Shown piece by piece: positions 48,705 through 59,353 of a DNA stretch of 64,000 nt. Each line of letters begins with the position of its first letter. The stretch's first letter is position 1. This DNA comes from Notospermus geniculatus (taxonomy: Eukaryota; Nemertea; Pilidiophora; Heteronemertea; Lineidae): contig NMRB01000845.1 in the NCBI GenBank assembly GCA_002633025.1, positions 157,134 through 221,133 on the forward strand. Direction: 5' to 3'. The position numbers and the translations under genes are program-made. The notes below the pieces were generated by a model, which did no database searches, was not told where the DNA came from, and saw nothing but the letters and a program-made list of their open reading frames with translations.

Positions 48705-48905
48705 CCATTTTTACACGGTGCCGGTGCGCTCCGGATCGAGACTAGATTGAGGAGGGTTCCGTTATTTTTCCCCGTGTAAAAGCGAAACAACTGACCTCCA
48801 CCTTCCTCGGGCCAGTTCAGTTCGCCGCGTGAGTCTCGGGAAGGTGGAGGTAGGTCCAGGCTGGTTATTCTCTCGTGTAAAAGCGAACCGACCTCCACCG
48901 GTCTC
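48705..48905. repeat. TTTTTACACGGTG-end element, left
   Basis: Begins AGCCATTTTTACACGGTGC and contains GTGTAAAAGCGAA twice and GGTGGAGGTAGG. Its end is the approximate inverse of 50963-50984, so the two may be ends of one element of about 2.3 kb or two separate MITEs. Confidence 0.6.
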
Positions 48906-49566
48906 GTGCGGGATTGAGCACGCTACATATGGATGACGTCACTGGCGCATTGCTGTTAGTTACCTGTGAAGAAATCACGCACGAGATTTCTCAACCACTG
49001 CTCATGTTGTTAGAAGCATAGTTTATCAATCGATTTTAAGTGATTATATTTGGGATTTTATGGTCCCTACATTGGCAATGTAGGGACCATCTTGACGCAA
49101 GGAAACCAACCGCCGCGTAGCGGCAAATCAGCGAAGCTTGCTAATTACGTATGCGTTTCACAGCAATCATTGCGGCCTTGGAGGGGAAAATTCGCCTGAA
49201 ACTTTGTCACCTGATACTGAATTTACAAGAGTAAGACGGGCGTTTAAATCGCACAGGATCGGTGTGTATCATAATTGTTAGGCGAACTGATGTGAAAACT
49301 AGTCCAAAACGGGATCCAGTTATGAGTTTGAAGCGGTTTTTGGTAACCGGCGATGAACATGTGACGTCATCATCTGGCCTATAAATTATTCTCAGGGACG
49401 AAACTGCACGAAAACGAATTTAGCCCATTCCGCTCGCTCAATACAGTGACGTTGCTGATGGCGTCATAATCGCTTAGATTGGTTACCAGACCCCTCCGCT
49501 AGGGACTAGCTGTACCAGTCTGATAATCAGCTGATAATCGCTTTTCGAAAACGAAGTTTTCATGAG
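48906..49566. other. No gene recognised
   Basis: One short perfect palindrome, TGGTCCCTACATT with its inverse, lies around 49060-49091. Nothing else is supported. Confidence 0.45.
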
Positions 49567-49722
49567 TTAAGCCTGGTTTATACTTCGACGCAAGACCATC
49601 GGCGTCCGACGCACGATCAAAATCTGTACGCCGACATAAGCCTACTTCATTAGGTCGGCGTCCAGATTTTGATCGCGCGTCGGACGCCGATGGTCGTGCG
49701 TCGAAGTATAAACTAGGCTTTA
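49567..49722. repeat. Hairpin MITE, third copy of the TTTATACTTCGACG family
   Basis: The ends TAAGCCTGGTTTATACTTCG and inverse, and the inner CCATCGGCGTCCGACGC, match the inner palindromes at 11749-11903 and 12542-12696. Here it is not enclosed by the outer palindrome, which shows the inner unit is an independent element. Confidence 0.9.
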
Positions 49723-50080
49723 GTGCGTTCTGCTGGGGCATTTTTCACACATCCTCATGTGAACTTCAAAATACACAGGTCGCGAGGTGTACTTATATCG
49801 TGGTATGTATGGCGAATATTCCGGGCATTCCCATTTTCCGCGTAATCTGTGTAGACATTGTCAGTAAATAGCCCAGGCTACACATTACAGTGAAATAATG
49901 TTTACTTATTATGCAATGTGTTGTTAGTGTGGGGGCCCGTCCGTGTTGCACAGTCTGGTGGGCAGCAGTGCCTCAACTCAATCAACTGCTGCCTGAACTG
50001 ATGACTCGCCACACCGACGACAAGGGACTGTGCTGTGCGTTTCGCCCCAATTCATAAATGCATAATATCATAGACAGTAC

Positions 50081-50138
50081 ATGCTTTCGCTGCTTTAAGA
50101 GAGAACGTTGCTTTTCTCTCTTAAAGCAGCGAAAGCAT
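50081..50138. repeat. Perfect 25-bp hairpin with 8-nt loop
   Basis: ATGCTTTCGCTGCTTTAAGA plus GAGAA is exactly inverted after CGTTGCTT. It could be a small insertion scar or a stem-loop. Confidence 0.85.
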
Positions 50139-50331
50139 ACTTTATTATCAACATCGTCAGAAGGCTACATGGTAAACCCCTACAAAGCCCCACCGGTTCA
50201 ATAATTCTGGATATCACTGGGTAGGTAGGAAATTTTTATTTCTTTCCTTCTTTCTTTCTTTCTTTCTTCTTCCACACTCAATTGGGACACGATTCCAAGA
50301 AAACCACTCAATCACTGCAAAATCAAGTAGT

Positions 50332-50593
50332 NNNNNNNNNNNNNNNNNNNNNNNNNNNNNNNNNNNNNNNNNNNNNNNNNNNNNNNNNNNNNNNNNNNNN
50401 NNNNNNNNNNNNNNNNNNNNNNNNNNNNNNNNNNNNNNNNNNNNNNNNNNNNNNNNNNNNNNNNNNNNNNNNNNNNNNNNNNNNNNNNNNNNNNNNNNNN
50501 NNNNNNNNNNNNNNNNNNNNNNNNNNNNNNNNNNNNNNNNNNNNNNNNNNNNNNNNNNNNNNNNNNNNNNNNNNNNNNNNNNNNNNNNNNNNN
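50332..50593. other. Assembly gap (262 N)
   Basis: This run of N lies between a CTTT-type microsatellite (about 50238-50270) and a CCCCTG-type tract. Confidence 0.99.
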
Positions 50594-50819
50594 CTCGCCC
50601 CTGCCCCTGCCCCTCATTTGTCTGCCCTTCCTCTCCTCCACCAAGAAGACATTCCAGGAGGATGGGAACCCCAAGAACCTGACTGCTGTGCCACAGAGTC
50701 ATACCCCTCCTTGCCCTTTCTTCACTCAATTTCCATTTTCTGATGTAGGGACCATCAAATTTGCTCTCAAGCAAATTTCACAGTTCTAGTTCTTACTTGC
50801 GACAACTGTAAATGTTGAT

Positions 50820-50984
50820 ACACGCCATCTGGTGGCACGCACTTGAGCGAACCGACCTCGAACTAGATCGAGGCGGGTTCGGTAACCCGCACAGAGTAAG
50901 CGATCAATCCATCCTGAACCGAACACGCCCGAGGAGGGTGGAGGTAGGTTTCCTCGAACCAGCACTGTGTAAAAAGGGCTAACG
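50820..50984. repeat. TTTTTACACGGTG-end element, right
   Basis: Contains GAACCGACCTCGAACTAGAT, GAGGGTGGAGGTAGG and the end GCACTGTGTAAAAAGGGCTA, related in inverse to 48705-48905. Confidence 0.6.
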
Positions 50985-51077
50985 ATGGCGGGAGAAAATA
51001 CCAGTGATACATTATCTTTAATAACTACAGTACTGTACAAGAGGATGTCTAAGAGGAGATTACCGAATATACGATAA
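50985..51077 (+). CDS. Short ATG frame leading into the long unidentified ORF
   Basis: ATG in the context AACGATGGCG opens 30 codons (starting MAGENTSDTLSLITT) that stop at TAA 51075-51077. The frame of the long ORF at 51160 is open from 51025, so the two overlap in different phases (+1). It may be the true N-terminus separated by a frameshift, or an independent short frame. Confidence 0.3.
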   Translation: MAGENTSDTLSLITTVLYKRMSKRRLPNIR

Positions 51078-51159
51078 GTTTTTATTGGTTCCAAAGTACT
51101 GGTGGTACACTGGGAAGAGAGGAGGTTTTCATCGGATTCATTTTCATCCCACTCTGCCC

Positions 51160-52113
51160 ATGATTATTTTCATTCGACTTGATGCGCCCACTCAACGTCA
51201 TCGATGTCTTTCGTACACTCTCGACGCAGACAACGCAAGTTACAAAGTGCTTCACAACGTGTCATGTGACTTCAGGCCTCAGAGATCGATCTCATATAGC
51301 ACTGTCATTACTGTGAAATATATTCTGATGTTGGAGGTGCAGAAGATGGGGTCGAGAAAATGGCGACTGAAACCAGTTTTGCCCATGTACGACTTCAGGA
51401 CAGGAAATTACGTCGGTCGTGTATTGATAAACAAGAGAGAGAGGTGTTTGAAATGGCGGGGGCGTCCTCCTCGATACGTTAAGATCTTCTGGAAGATACA
51501 CCACGACATGGAAAGTTTTGTTTCGATCTGCCCAGTGGCTCAACACGATTATATTGTGACAATATACAATTGTCACGCACAGCACACAGGACATGAAACG
51601 GTTCACCATCTATCATTGAATGTTTCTCAGAGAATTAGGGTTTTGGGAGTCAAATCTGCGACCATATACTTTAACAGTTTGGATGTCACCATTGCATTTG
51701 AGGTATCCCTCAGAATGCACGGGTTTAAAGTGGTTCTATTTCATCGATCAAAAACCGGTCTGTGGTTGAAGGAAGACAATACTATGATACCACTTCCTGG
51801 TCAGGTTAGAAAAGTAGCTAGAAACACGACTGCAGGGATATTTTTGTATAAGTTTACGAACTTACGATTAAAAAATCAACTTACCACTCTTGATCTAGGA
51901 TGCTTTAGAGGAGGAGCGATAGTTTCGAATGATATTCCATTAAAATTAACACTTGTCAACATAAGAGGATCTGTTTCAATACGGAATCAAGTGTCACATG
52001 CTATAGTAGCAATTGACGGGAGAAAGTCCCTGACGGTGATACCTAGGTTTGCCGATAGCGCTAACAGGCACCGTACTTACAAAACGGCTTATATTTTCAA
52101 ACAAGTTCCTTGA
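51160..52113 (+). CDS. Unidentified protein, 317 codons from first ATG, single exon
   Basis: This is the longest gap-free open frame in the window; the frame is open from 51025 and the first ATG is at 51160, with stop TGA at 52111-52113. I do not recognise the family. The protein is basic and rich in Val, Ile, Leu, Tyr and Trp, suggesting beta strands, with no obvious signal peptide, membrane helix, zinc site or repeat. Stretches such as SFVSICPVAQHDYIVTIYNC and ATIYFNSLDVTIAFEVSL look like alternating strands of a propeller or sandwich, which is inference only. It lies between hairpin elements (ends at 50984 and 52145). A gene, a retrocopy and a relic of a mobile element are all possible. 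Confidence 0.55.
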   Translation: MIIFIRLDAPTQRHRCLSYTLDADNASYKVLHNVSCDFRPQRSISYSTVITVKYILMLEVQKMGSRKWRLKPVLPMYDFRTGNYVGRVLINKRERCLKWRGRPPRYVKIFWKIHHDMESFVSICPVAQHDYIVTIYNCHAQHTGHETVHHLSLNVSQRIRVLGVKSATIYFNSLDVTIAFEVSLRMHGFKVVLFHRSKTGLWLKEDNTMIPLPGQVRKVARNTTAGIFLYKFTNLRLKNQLTTLDLGCFRGGAIVSNDIPLKLTLVNIRGSVSIRNQVSHAIVAIDGRKSLTVIPRFADSANRHRTYKTAYIFKQVP

Positions 52114-52144
52114 GTACACTCTTAAAAAATTCTTGTCACCGCAA

Positions 52145-52523
52145 CTAGCGTCCAATGGAAATACCTAGTAAGTCACATTTTTGGAAAAAATGAGTTAAGG
52201 CCAAATTCGTACATTGTTTCATCATAATAAACAGTTTTTGTTTGCAAAATGTTCGCCAAAGCCTCGGAAAGACAGTGGTGCACTTACTCGGTTTTTACGT
52301 CTAAGTCATCAGAATTGTGACTTACTACGTTTTTACCTTTGCAAATTCAGCATGAAATCAGAGGTAAAACATAGCAAATTGCATTTAATCCTGTTGTATG
52401 ACATATTTTTAATTAGGAGTGTTTTCCACAACAAAACTCTTCCAAGTTGTCATTCCACATATAACCCATTTTTTCTCGAAAACAACAAAATGTGACATAC
52501 TAGGTATTTCCATTGGACGCTAG
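52145..52523. mobile_element. MITE-like element, 379 bp, copy without TTAA insert
   Basis: CTAGCGTCCAATGGAAATAC at the left is inverted at the right end; pairing runs about 35 bp to AGTCACATTTT. The copy at 58198-58759 is in inverted orientation and contains an extra 178 bp at a TTAA. Confidence 0.88.
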
Positions 52524-53640
52524 AACTTGTCTGCGAATATTGACGAGATGCTTTAGTCAGTCTGACGAGTTACGTCATTCATGACACGATTGACTACATG
52601 TAGTCATGGCGCGTCGCACATCTCTGTGACGAGTTCAGTTTGTCCAGTTGACAAGATTTCTAGTTATGGCGATAAGTTGCACGTGGAGGACATTATTACG
52701 CATGCGCTTCCCTCAAACTCATCGCTCAATTTCAAACTCTAAGAATGCTGTCATCATCGTTGCCTCATTAGCCGCGTGGGTTGAAGGTTTATGTCTAGTA
52801 GTTTGTATGTTTCATAGGCCGTAGGTTCGAATCCAGTCGTAGGCTCTGAAATTAGGTAGGGTTTTATTCTGTCATAGCCTATGTACCTGTTGTTAGTACT
52901 TGTAATTTACCGTATAACAGTCTCTTGGCGCATTATTTTTATTTTTGTTTAGCCTGAATGACAAGATGTATTTGTATCAATGATAAGATGTCTTTATCCG
53001 AGGATGACAAGTTGAAAAGTTGAAAATATCAAATTGTTACTGGGGTTGTTTTAACCCCTTATTATTGGACTGAGGACCTAATATTGAATTTTAAGGGACA
53101 AACTCCCCAATTTTGTGGTTTTGATATTTCACCTGTTAAAATATATCTGGGTAGTATCAAATGCTCCATGGAGAATCTCGTAAAAGTGTAATCTAATGTG
53201 AAATGTGCTGAAAATAGAAACTACAGGTAGGACTTTGCGATATACTTTGTATATACATAAATGTACAGGAAAATGTACATGAATTTGAAAAACACGTTTT
53301 TCACAAACATTTCCCAACAGATTTTTTTTCGTTCCTTCATGTGTCGATTCTCCATGGTATTGGGAGACACCTGGTACAGGTTTTATCCCATTATCTTTTT
53401 TTGCTCTTTCTCACCGTTAAAACCCACCGTGGCAATAGTAGGGGAACGATCACAGATAGAGAAGAACATTCAAAAACTCTACACCGGTTCTTGCAGATTT
53501 TGGCCCAAAGCAAGGAGCACAGCATTAAGTTTGTTGATTGGACATTTTCGTCGAAGGGTCCAAAATCATATCCAAACAAGAAAAGGACATCGGAGCGATG
53601 TCAATGGTTTCCGATGAGAAGTTTACTACTCTAGAGCTAA
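52524..53640. other. No gene recognised
   Basis: Frames up to 118 codons (53261-53617 plus) have no family motif. A tRNA-like sequence lies at about 52763-52847. Confidence 0.45.
52763..52847 (+). repeat. tRNA-like sequence
   Basis: A box TAGCCGCGTGG and B box GGTTCGAATCC are present, and GCCT pairs with AGGC at the ends, but the spacing is long and the anticodon arm is unclear. It may be a tRNA-derived repeat. Confidence 0.35.
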
Positions 53641-54180
53641 TTAACTGTGCCCTTGACCTCTGACATTGAGAAGTATTGCGTAACTGGAACAGGATCCCTG
53701 ATATAAACCTATCGGGGATGGTTAATTCAGGCTTCTAATTCGTTTTCTCCTGAAATTCCGAGGAGATTTGCGCTGTAGAACTGTTTGACCTTGACCTTGA
53801 CCTCTAACCTTCATGGTCATTGCGTAATCTGAAAGCTCATCCTTGATAACCTATGTGTAGATGAAGTTTTTAGGCTTCCACCATCACCAGGTTCTGTCTC
53901 ATGTTATTTGTGATGGTTGACTGTGACCTTGACCTCTGACCTTGAGAAGTATTGCGTAACTGGAACAGGATCCCTGATATAAGTCTATCGGGATGGTTAA
54001 TTCAGGCTTCTAAATCGTTTTCTCCTGAAATTCTGAGGAGATTTGCGCTTTGGAACTGTTTGACCTTGACCTCTGACCTTCAAGGTCATTGCGTAATCTG
54101 AAAGCTCATCCTTGATAACCTAGGTATAGGTGAAGGTTTTAGGCTTCTACCATCACGAGATTCTGACTTACGTCATGTTA
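53641..54180. repeat. Two tandem copies of a 280-bp repeat rich in TGACCT
   Basis: GAAGTATTGCGTAACTGGAA and GGATCCCTGATATAA recur about 280 bp apart, each followed by CATTGCGTAATCTGAAAGCT. Each unit begins with runs of TGACCT. The block continues into a dispersed-repeat tail. Confidence 0.8.
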
Positions 54181-54680
54181 TCAAATTTGAATATCAAATC
54201 TCAACATGATATCAGCAAATATCATGCGACCTAGCAGGTGCAAACTGAAAATTTCAGTTGCAATAACATCCGTGGATGAGCTATGATGTTGTGATACCAG
54301 TTTCAAGTTGCTCACTGTGGCAGATTTCCTGATATGTCAAAGTATCAAATTTGATATATCAATATCATTATGACACTGGACAATAAATTCGTTGATGCCA
54401 GTATCTTGCCAAGGGTCATAAACATAGGGAAGGAACTTGTTACTAGTGTTCTAGCTGGCCTTGGAGACAAGTTATTCAAGAAACAAAAGTGTGACAGACA
54501 AAATCTCAACTTTTGATATATCAATTTCACCATGAACCAGGTATCGGAGACCTGAAATTTTCATTCCATCTTGTAGCTCAAATCATGTTACCTGGGGATA
54601 GGTCACATCAGGTCTGTAGCTCTTGCAGGAACAAAGTTACAGGTGTGACAGACTGAACAGACGGACAGACAGACAGACAG

Positions 54681-54713
<33 letters not shown>

Positions 54714-54763
54714 GACACCATGACCAAACACGATGGTTTCCGATCTTGAGATCGGAAACCATA
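54181..54763. repeat. Dispersed-repeat tail with microsatellite and terminal hairpin
   Basis: Unique-looking sequence leads to (GACA)n and (CA)n tracts at about 54661-54717, then a palindrome, ATGGTTTCCGATCTTGAG with its inverse, at 54733-54763. The order suggests the 3' end of an interspersed element. Confidence 0.65.
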
Positions 54764-54771
54764 ATTACATC

Positions 54772-54842
54772 ATTGGCATCTCCTAAATAAACTGATCTTG
54801 CTTTCACATAGAGTTGAGTCGTTTGATTTATTTCTCAAGAAA
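54772..54842. repeat. Dispersed repeat block, copy 2
   Basis: Matches 40405-40485 with a few substitutions. Confidence 0.75.
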
Positions 54843-55170
54843 TGTACACTCAATAATTCAGTGGTATCGGCCTCCACTGAAACACTTGGTGTCAATGTCC
54901 GTTTCTGAACACTAGATGTCACTAGCAGTTGTTGACGAACGCGCTCGATCAACCAGCCAATGAGCGATCAGCCAATAAGAGAATGTTTCATGCTTTCCCC
55001 TAGTTTCGAGAAATACTGGTCGCTGATTGGTTGATGACAGTTTGCGCCATCTAGCGTTTAGAAACATGATTAGGCCCCATCTGTGCCAGTGGTTGAGAGC
55101 GTATAACTAGTATTGTGCTCGAGGCCACTGGGGACGAGTGTACAAGAGAGAAATGATACTGAAAACAACA
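54843..55170. other. Nothing recognised
   Basis: Sequence between two dispersed-repeat blocks, with no frame or motif that I can support. Confidence 0.45.
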
Positions 55171-55352
55171 TTAAGACAAGAGGCCCATGGGCCTTGCGCT
55201 CAGCTGACTATGACCAGTGCCAGCTCAAGAGGTTGAAACATGTGAAACAAGGGAAAAGTGAGACAAGTACGAATAGTTCAACTTTTCAATTGTTATCCAG
55301 AGGAATCGGAACCAGTCAGTGTTGGTTCAGGCCTAGGGCGGCTTGGAGATGA
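55171..55352 (+). repeat. Dispersed repeat block (AGGCCCATGGGCCTT-like), copy 2
   Basis: Matches 41108-41275, with small insertions such as the CATGTGAAACAAGG stretch. Confidence 0.7.
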
Positions 55353-55391
55353 GAACCCACTGTAATCGATGTACAGTTAATCCGACACTAC

Positions 55392-56022
55392 TATACACGC
55401 TTCCTATAAAACAACAGGAAGTGACGTAAATGGAGGAGTACATGGAGGAGGCTGACATGACAACTATGCAAACATGGAAAATCACTTTCACACGGCTCAC
55501 TGATTTGGATGCAGTTTCTTGGTAAGCCTAGTTTCTTAGATCAATGTTCACATTATGGTTGTCAACAAGGAGTGACATGTAATTCAATGACACACTAATT
55601 GAGTGTGTTGTTTCATTTCTTTGATGGATACAGAGCGGAATTCGTCGACGTCATGCCATCGTCATGGTCTCGTTTGGCATGCATTGCATAAGCACTGCAG
55701 TGCCAGTGCATCAATGCACATGTAACCAAGGTAACTTATTAGGCCAACTCGGCTGAGCATGCTGAGGTTGCCGGTAGGCTAGCGCGTGCTAGGCCTAATG
55801 AATGAAGGCCGGGGCGAATTGTAGGCATGAAATGTGCAGGCTAGGCCTAATATGTAGGTCTACTAGGCCTACACTGTTAGGCCTACCGGCGGTTGGTCGT
55901 GTATGAAGGCCTAGGCCTACTTTGATGATCATGATCGGCAGCAGCAAATCCTCCATTTACGTCACTTCCTGTTGATTCGAAATCTATTAAAAGGGGGCAG
56001 CACATTATAGGAAGCGTGTATA
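55392..56022. repeat. Inverted-repeat element, 631 bp, AGGCCTA-rich centre
   Basis: TATACACGCTTCCTATAA and ACAGGAAGTGACGTAAATGG are inverted at 55946-56022. The centre (55730-55925) is crowded with AGGCCTA words in both orientations. Confidence 0.7.
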
Positions 56023-56538
56023 GGCGTTCTCAATAGGCCTAACACTGACTGGTCCCGATGTGTGATACACGCTCAGAGTGGCGGTTACTTTCGAGCCTCA
56101 ACGGTCATATTGTGACGAATATGTAGTATGCATCACATTTTAACTGGTCCACACACCTTTAATACTGACCCAAAATCTGCCTTCATTGCAAAGTTACAGG
56201 CTGGAAGGGATATTTGGGTTAAAGGTCTCTGGATTAAGATCAAAGGTCACATCGCAATGAGTGTTGGATCCGTATCGGTCCAGCCCCAAAGCGCCCTGAT
56301 TGGCTGAGAATTCACAACACAGGTTGCCTTGCCAACGACTGCAACCTCTACGACTTGTAGAGTTCAGCGATTCGCTGAGCCTTTGACATATTTCACTGTT
56401 ATGTAAGCTGATTCCTGATTGGTTCACTGTTATGTAAGCTGATTTCTGATTGGTTGCCGAGCACAGGGTGAGGGGTTATCTTCGCAGTATAAAAGCTTTC
56501 TCTCATCCTGTGATCGGCAGTTCCATCCAGAGACCAAG
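56023..56538. other. Upstream of the Crypton-like fragment
   Basis: Contains a direct duplication of GTTATGTAAGCTGATT with a short flank at about 56399-56452, and AGTATAAAAGC at about 56487, a TATA-like sequence some 50 bp before the ATG at 56539. Confidence 0.4.
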
Positions 56539-56723
56539 ATGGAGGAAAGCATGGGAGACAGGGTTCTTGATTCCCTGGCTGACCAAATTGTGACAATGGA
56601 AGCAAATATGAGACAAGGACAGGAGAAAGAAGAAAGAGAAGAAAGTATCCAAGGGCAGAGATTTCAAGAAGTCAGTGTTGAAGATACCAGGAAGCTAATG
56701 GGTGACAGCAGATGGCGCAGCAA
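56539..56723 (+). CDS. Crypton/DUF3504-type protein, N-terminal exon-like fragment
   Basis: An ATG frame starts MEESMGDRVLDSLADQI, is rich in Glu, Gln and Arg, and reaches RFQEVSVEDTRKLM. In proteins of the Crypton-derived DUF3504 group (ZMYM/QRICH1/KCTD1-related) a segment like RFxEVSxEExxxL commonly precedes the N-terminal core domain, which fits the next segment at 57044. A GTATAAG donor at 56724 would leave phase 2, while the next segment needs phase 0, so the join is unproven or broken. Confidence 0.4.
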
Positions 56724-57043
56724 GTATAAGACCCGAATGACGTACTGACGTACTGACGTCACTTTTCTCGCTGTTGACGTCGCGCCGTCAAAGCATGTGT
56801 ACATTTTTCTACACAATTTTCCGTGGAAATTTTCCCCAAAGTCAATATTGGCATCCTGTGGCATTTCTGACGAAACAAAGCAGTGATATATGGAGAACTT
56901 CTTTGAACATGAAACAGGGCAGTGTAATTTAATCAAAATTGAACCAAACAGAGTGGTTTATTTTGGGGCAATAAGTAAATGGAAATACTGTTAGAAAATA
57001 GGACTTCCGGGTCTTACACTGACAGCGCCACGTCGTGGCGTAG

Positions 57044-57178
57044 TTCGACGTGTTCCTCACTGAACAGCAGAAGAACACCAACACTTGGCGAAAGACAGCT
57101 GGAGATGTCAAACTCCTGAACGATTTCTTGAAGACCAAAAACGAAAACAAGCTTCCAGAAGAAATTCCCCCCATGGAA
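57044..57178 (+). CDS. Crypton/DUF3504-type N-terminal core, interrupted
   Basis: After TAG at 57041-57043 (a possible acceptor) the frame reads FDVFLTEQQKNTNTWRKTAG, then LLNDFLKTKNENKLPEEIPP and MELDRL. The pattern NTxxKTxxDxxxxxxFL..E..EEIPPxELD is characteristic, by recollection, of tyrosine-recombinase-derived DUF3504 proteins. The frame then runs into the end of an element (57179-57808), so the coding region appears broken there. Function in the cell is unknown; no catalytic recombinase domain is visible. Confidence 0.5.
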
Positions 57179-57808
57179 CTGGATCGGTTAATGTCGTCCT
57201 GGGTACACCTCATTATTACCCAGGGTAATCCTGGGTAATCCTTTTTGTTACCCAGGATCGTCCTGGGTACAAATAAGGTACCTTTTAAAATCCGCGCCAT
57301 TTTCCACCTGCGCCCGAGGTTGTGGTACATGCGTTCACATTCTCGCTGGCAATTGCCCCTCCCAGTGCATATCATGGTGTCGCGTGCAAGCCACTTCAGT
57401 TTCGCATCAACTTTGACACCTGCTTTCAACTTGTATCTACCATTATCGACATCCACCAGATTTTTCTACAGCTCTCTTCCTTTTGAAATGAAAATTCCAT
57501 CCCTATAGGATGGAATAGATTGCAAATACGCCTGTAAATTGCCGTCCTTAACGCGAGTAGCCATTCTGACAGCTGCTGACAATCACCGGGTCAAAATGCA
57601 CGTGTATAAATTTGTGGCGGGCTAGAATAAGACACTAGTAGTAGCCTACCGTACCTCGAGCGCAGGTGGAAAATGGCGCGGATTTCAAACTGGGTAATGT
57701 TAAGGTACCTTATTTATACCCAGGATCGTCCTGGGTAACAAAAACGATTACCCAGAATACCCAGGGTAATAATGAGGTGTACCCAGGACGACATTAACCG
57801 ATTCAGCG
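57179..57808. mobile_element. CCTGGGTA-family element, copy 2 (variant)
   Basis: The ends read ATCGGTTAATGTCGTCC and inverse, with TTACCCAGGAT-type subpalindromes. Inner arms extend further through AATCCGCGCCATTTTCCACC and inverse. It diverges from copies 1 and 3 but keeps the same architecture. Confidence 0.85.
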
Positions 57809-58197
57809 AAAGTTACCAGCAGGCTACAGTGGACGACGAAGTACATTTTTGAACAACATTCTTTTAGGTACACGTAAGGGATTCAACCCTAATGGGATAT
57901 TTGGGGCTATATATAAAATGTCTACTGCTTGTTGGTCAAGGGAGCCAAAATAATAATAATAATAAAATGTTTTCGATAGCGCACAATGCCAAAAGCATAG
58001 GCCTCTGTGCGCTTTACAATGTGTATGTAATAGAGAGCATGGTTAAAACTGATAAAAAGCATAAAACATTGACAACAGTCCTCCAAGTATAAATCAATAA
58101 GACATTTAAATGATAAGACATTATGGTTTCAAAATTGAAGATAAAACATCAGAGGTTCAAAAAGGCAACGCTACGTTTCGTTTGATCAGGAGCAATT
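57809..58197. other. Nothing recognised
   Basis: AT-rich, with a short (AAT)n tract near 57950; no gene seen. Confidence 0.5.
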
Positions 58198-58759
58198 CTA
58201 GCGTCCAATGGAAATACCTAGTATGTCACATTTTGTTGTTTTCGAGAAAAATGGGTTTATGTGGAATGACAACTTGTACGAGTTTTGTTGTGGAAAACAC
58301 TCCTAATTAAAAATATGTCATACAACAGGATTAAATGCAATTTGCTATGTTTTTCCTCTGGTTTCATGCTGAATTTGCAAAGGTAAAAACGTAGTAAGTC
58401 GCAATTCCGGTGACTTAGACGTAAAAACCGAGTATGTGCACCACTGTCTTTCCGAGGCTTTGGCGAACATTTTGCAAACAAAAACGGTTTATTATGATGA
58501 AACAATACCTATTAAGTACGAATTTGGCCTTAAACCCCCACCTGGGCTATAAAAGGTGGAGAAAAATAGGTCACCAGTCATTTCCTCTCGGAGCACTGCA
58601 GGGAGAGGTTCCCATAGTGCATTGTGTCATGCATTACGGTACTATGCATTACAAGCTACCTGGATGAGTCATCACTCAAGCCCAGGGCTCGAGAGATGTG
58701 CCTTTAACTCATTTTTTCCCCAAAAATGTGACTTACTAGGTATTTCCATTGGACGCTAG
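58198..58759. mobile_element. MITE-like element, inverted copy with a 178-bp insert
   Basis: Same ends as 52145-52523. A segment from TTAA 58530-58533 to TTAA 58704-58707 is absent from the other copy, which has a single TTAA at 52195-52198. Confidence 0.88.
58530..58707. mobile_element. Small insert flanked by TTAA duplications
   Basis: The insert starts after TTAA with ACCCCCACCTGGGCTATAAA and ends CTCGAGAGATGTGCCT before TTAA. The ends are only weakly inverted (shared CCTGGGCT). A TTAA duplication is what piggyBac-type insertion leaves. Confidence 0.75.
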
Positions 58760-59353
58760 TAATTGCCATCAAATTTGTGCACATCACATCAGTTTGATTC
58801 GCTCTAGCTTGGTCACGTGGTCACCAGCAGTAAAGCAGCAGCAATCTCGTACCCAGATCTACCTCATCCGAGGATACGGGCTACGACTTGTCCAGAATTT
58901 CTGGTCAACCACTGGCAGCGTGCCAAAATATTTGTTTCACGCAATATTTCGTTATTTGATGACTGAAAAATATCATAGGCCTATATGCCTACAAAGCCAT
59001 ATAATACCCCAAAACACGAAGTTAAACGTTTGAGTATTAGAGTAATTTCAACGAACAGTTAGTTGGGAACTATTTGACATCATGCCGCGGTGCCAGCCTT
59101 GGTGTGATTCGCCTCAAAATTAGTATATATTGATGCGCTGATGTAACCAAACCCCCGACAAGCGCCTGTAGTTTCGTTAGCCGTACATCACCCAGCATCG
59201 TAGTATGACACCTGGATTCGTGGTTGACTCGCCCGTGGGCACATGACCGGCTGAGGAATGTCAGGAACAGCTACACTCAACAAGTACCGCGGCACGAGAC
59301 CGCGAGATTCCACGGGATTTCTAAAAAGGACTCGTTCCTAGACACTGATTGCG
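58760..59353. other. No gene recognised
   Basis: Short frames only, for example 58749-59033 plus, with no motif. Confidence 0.45.
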
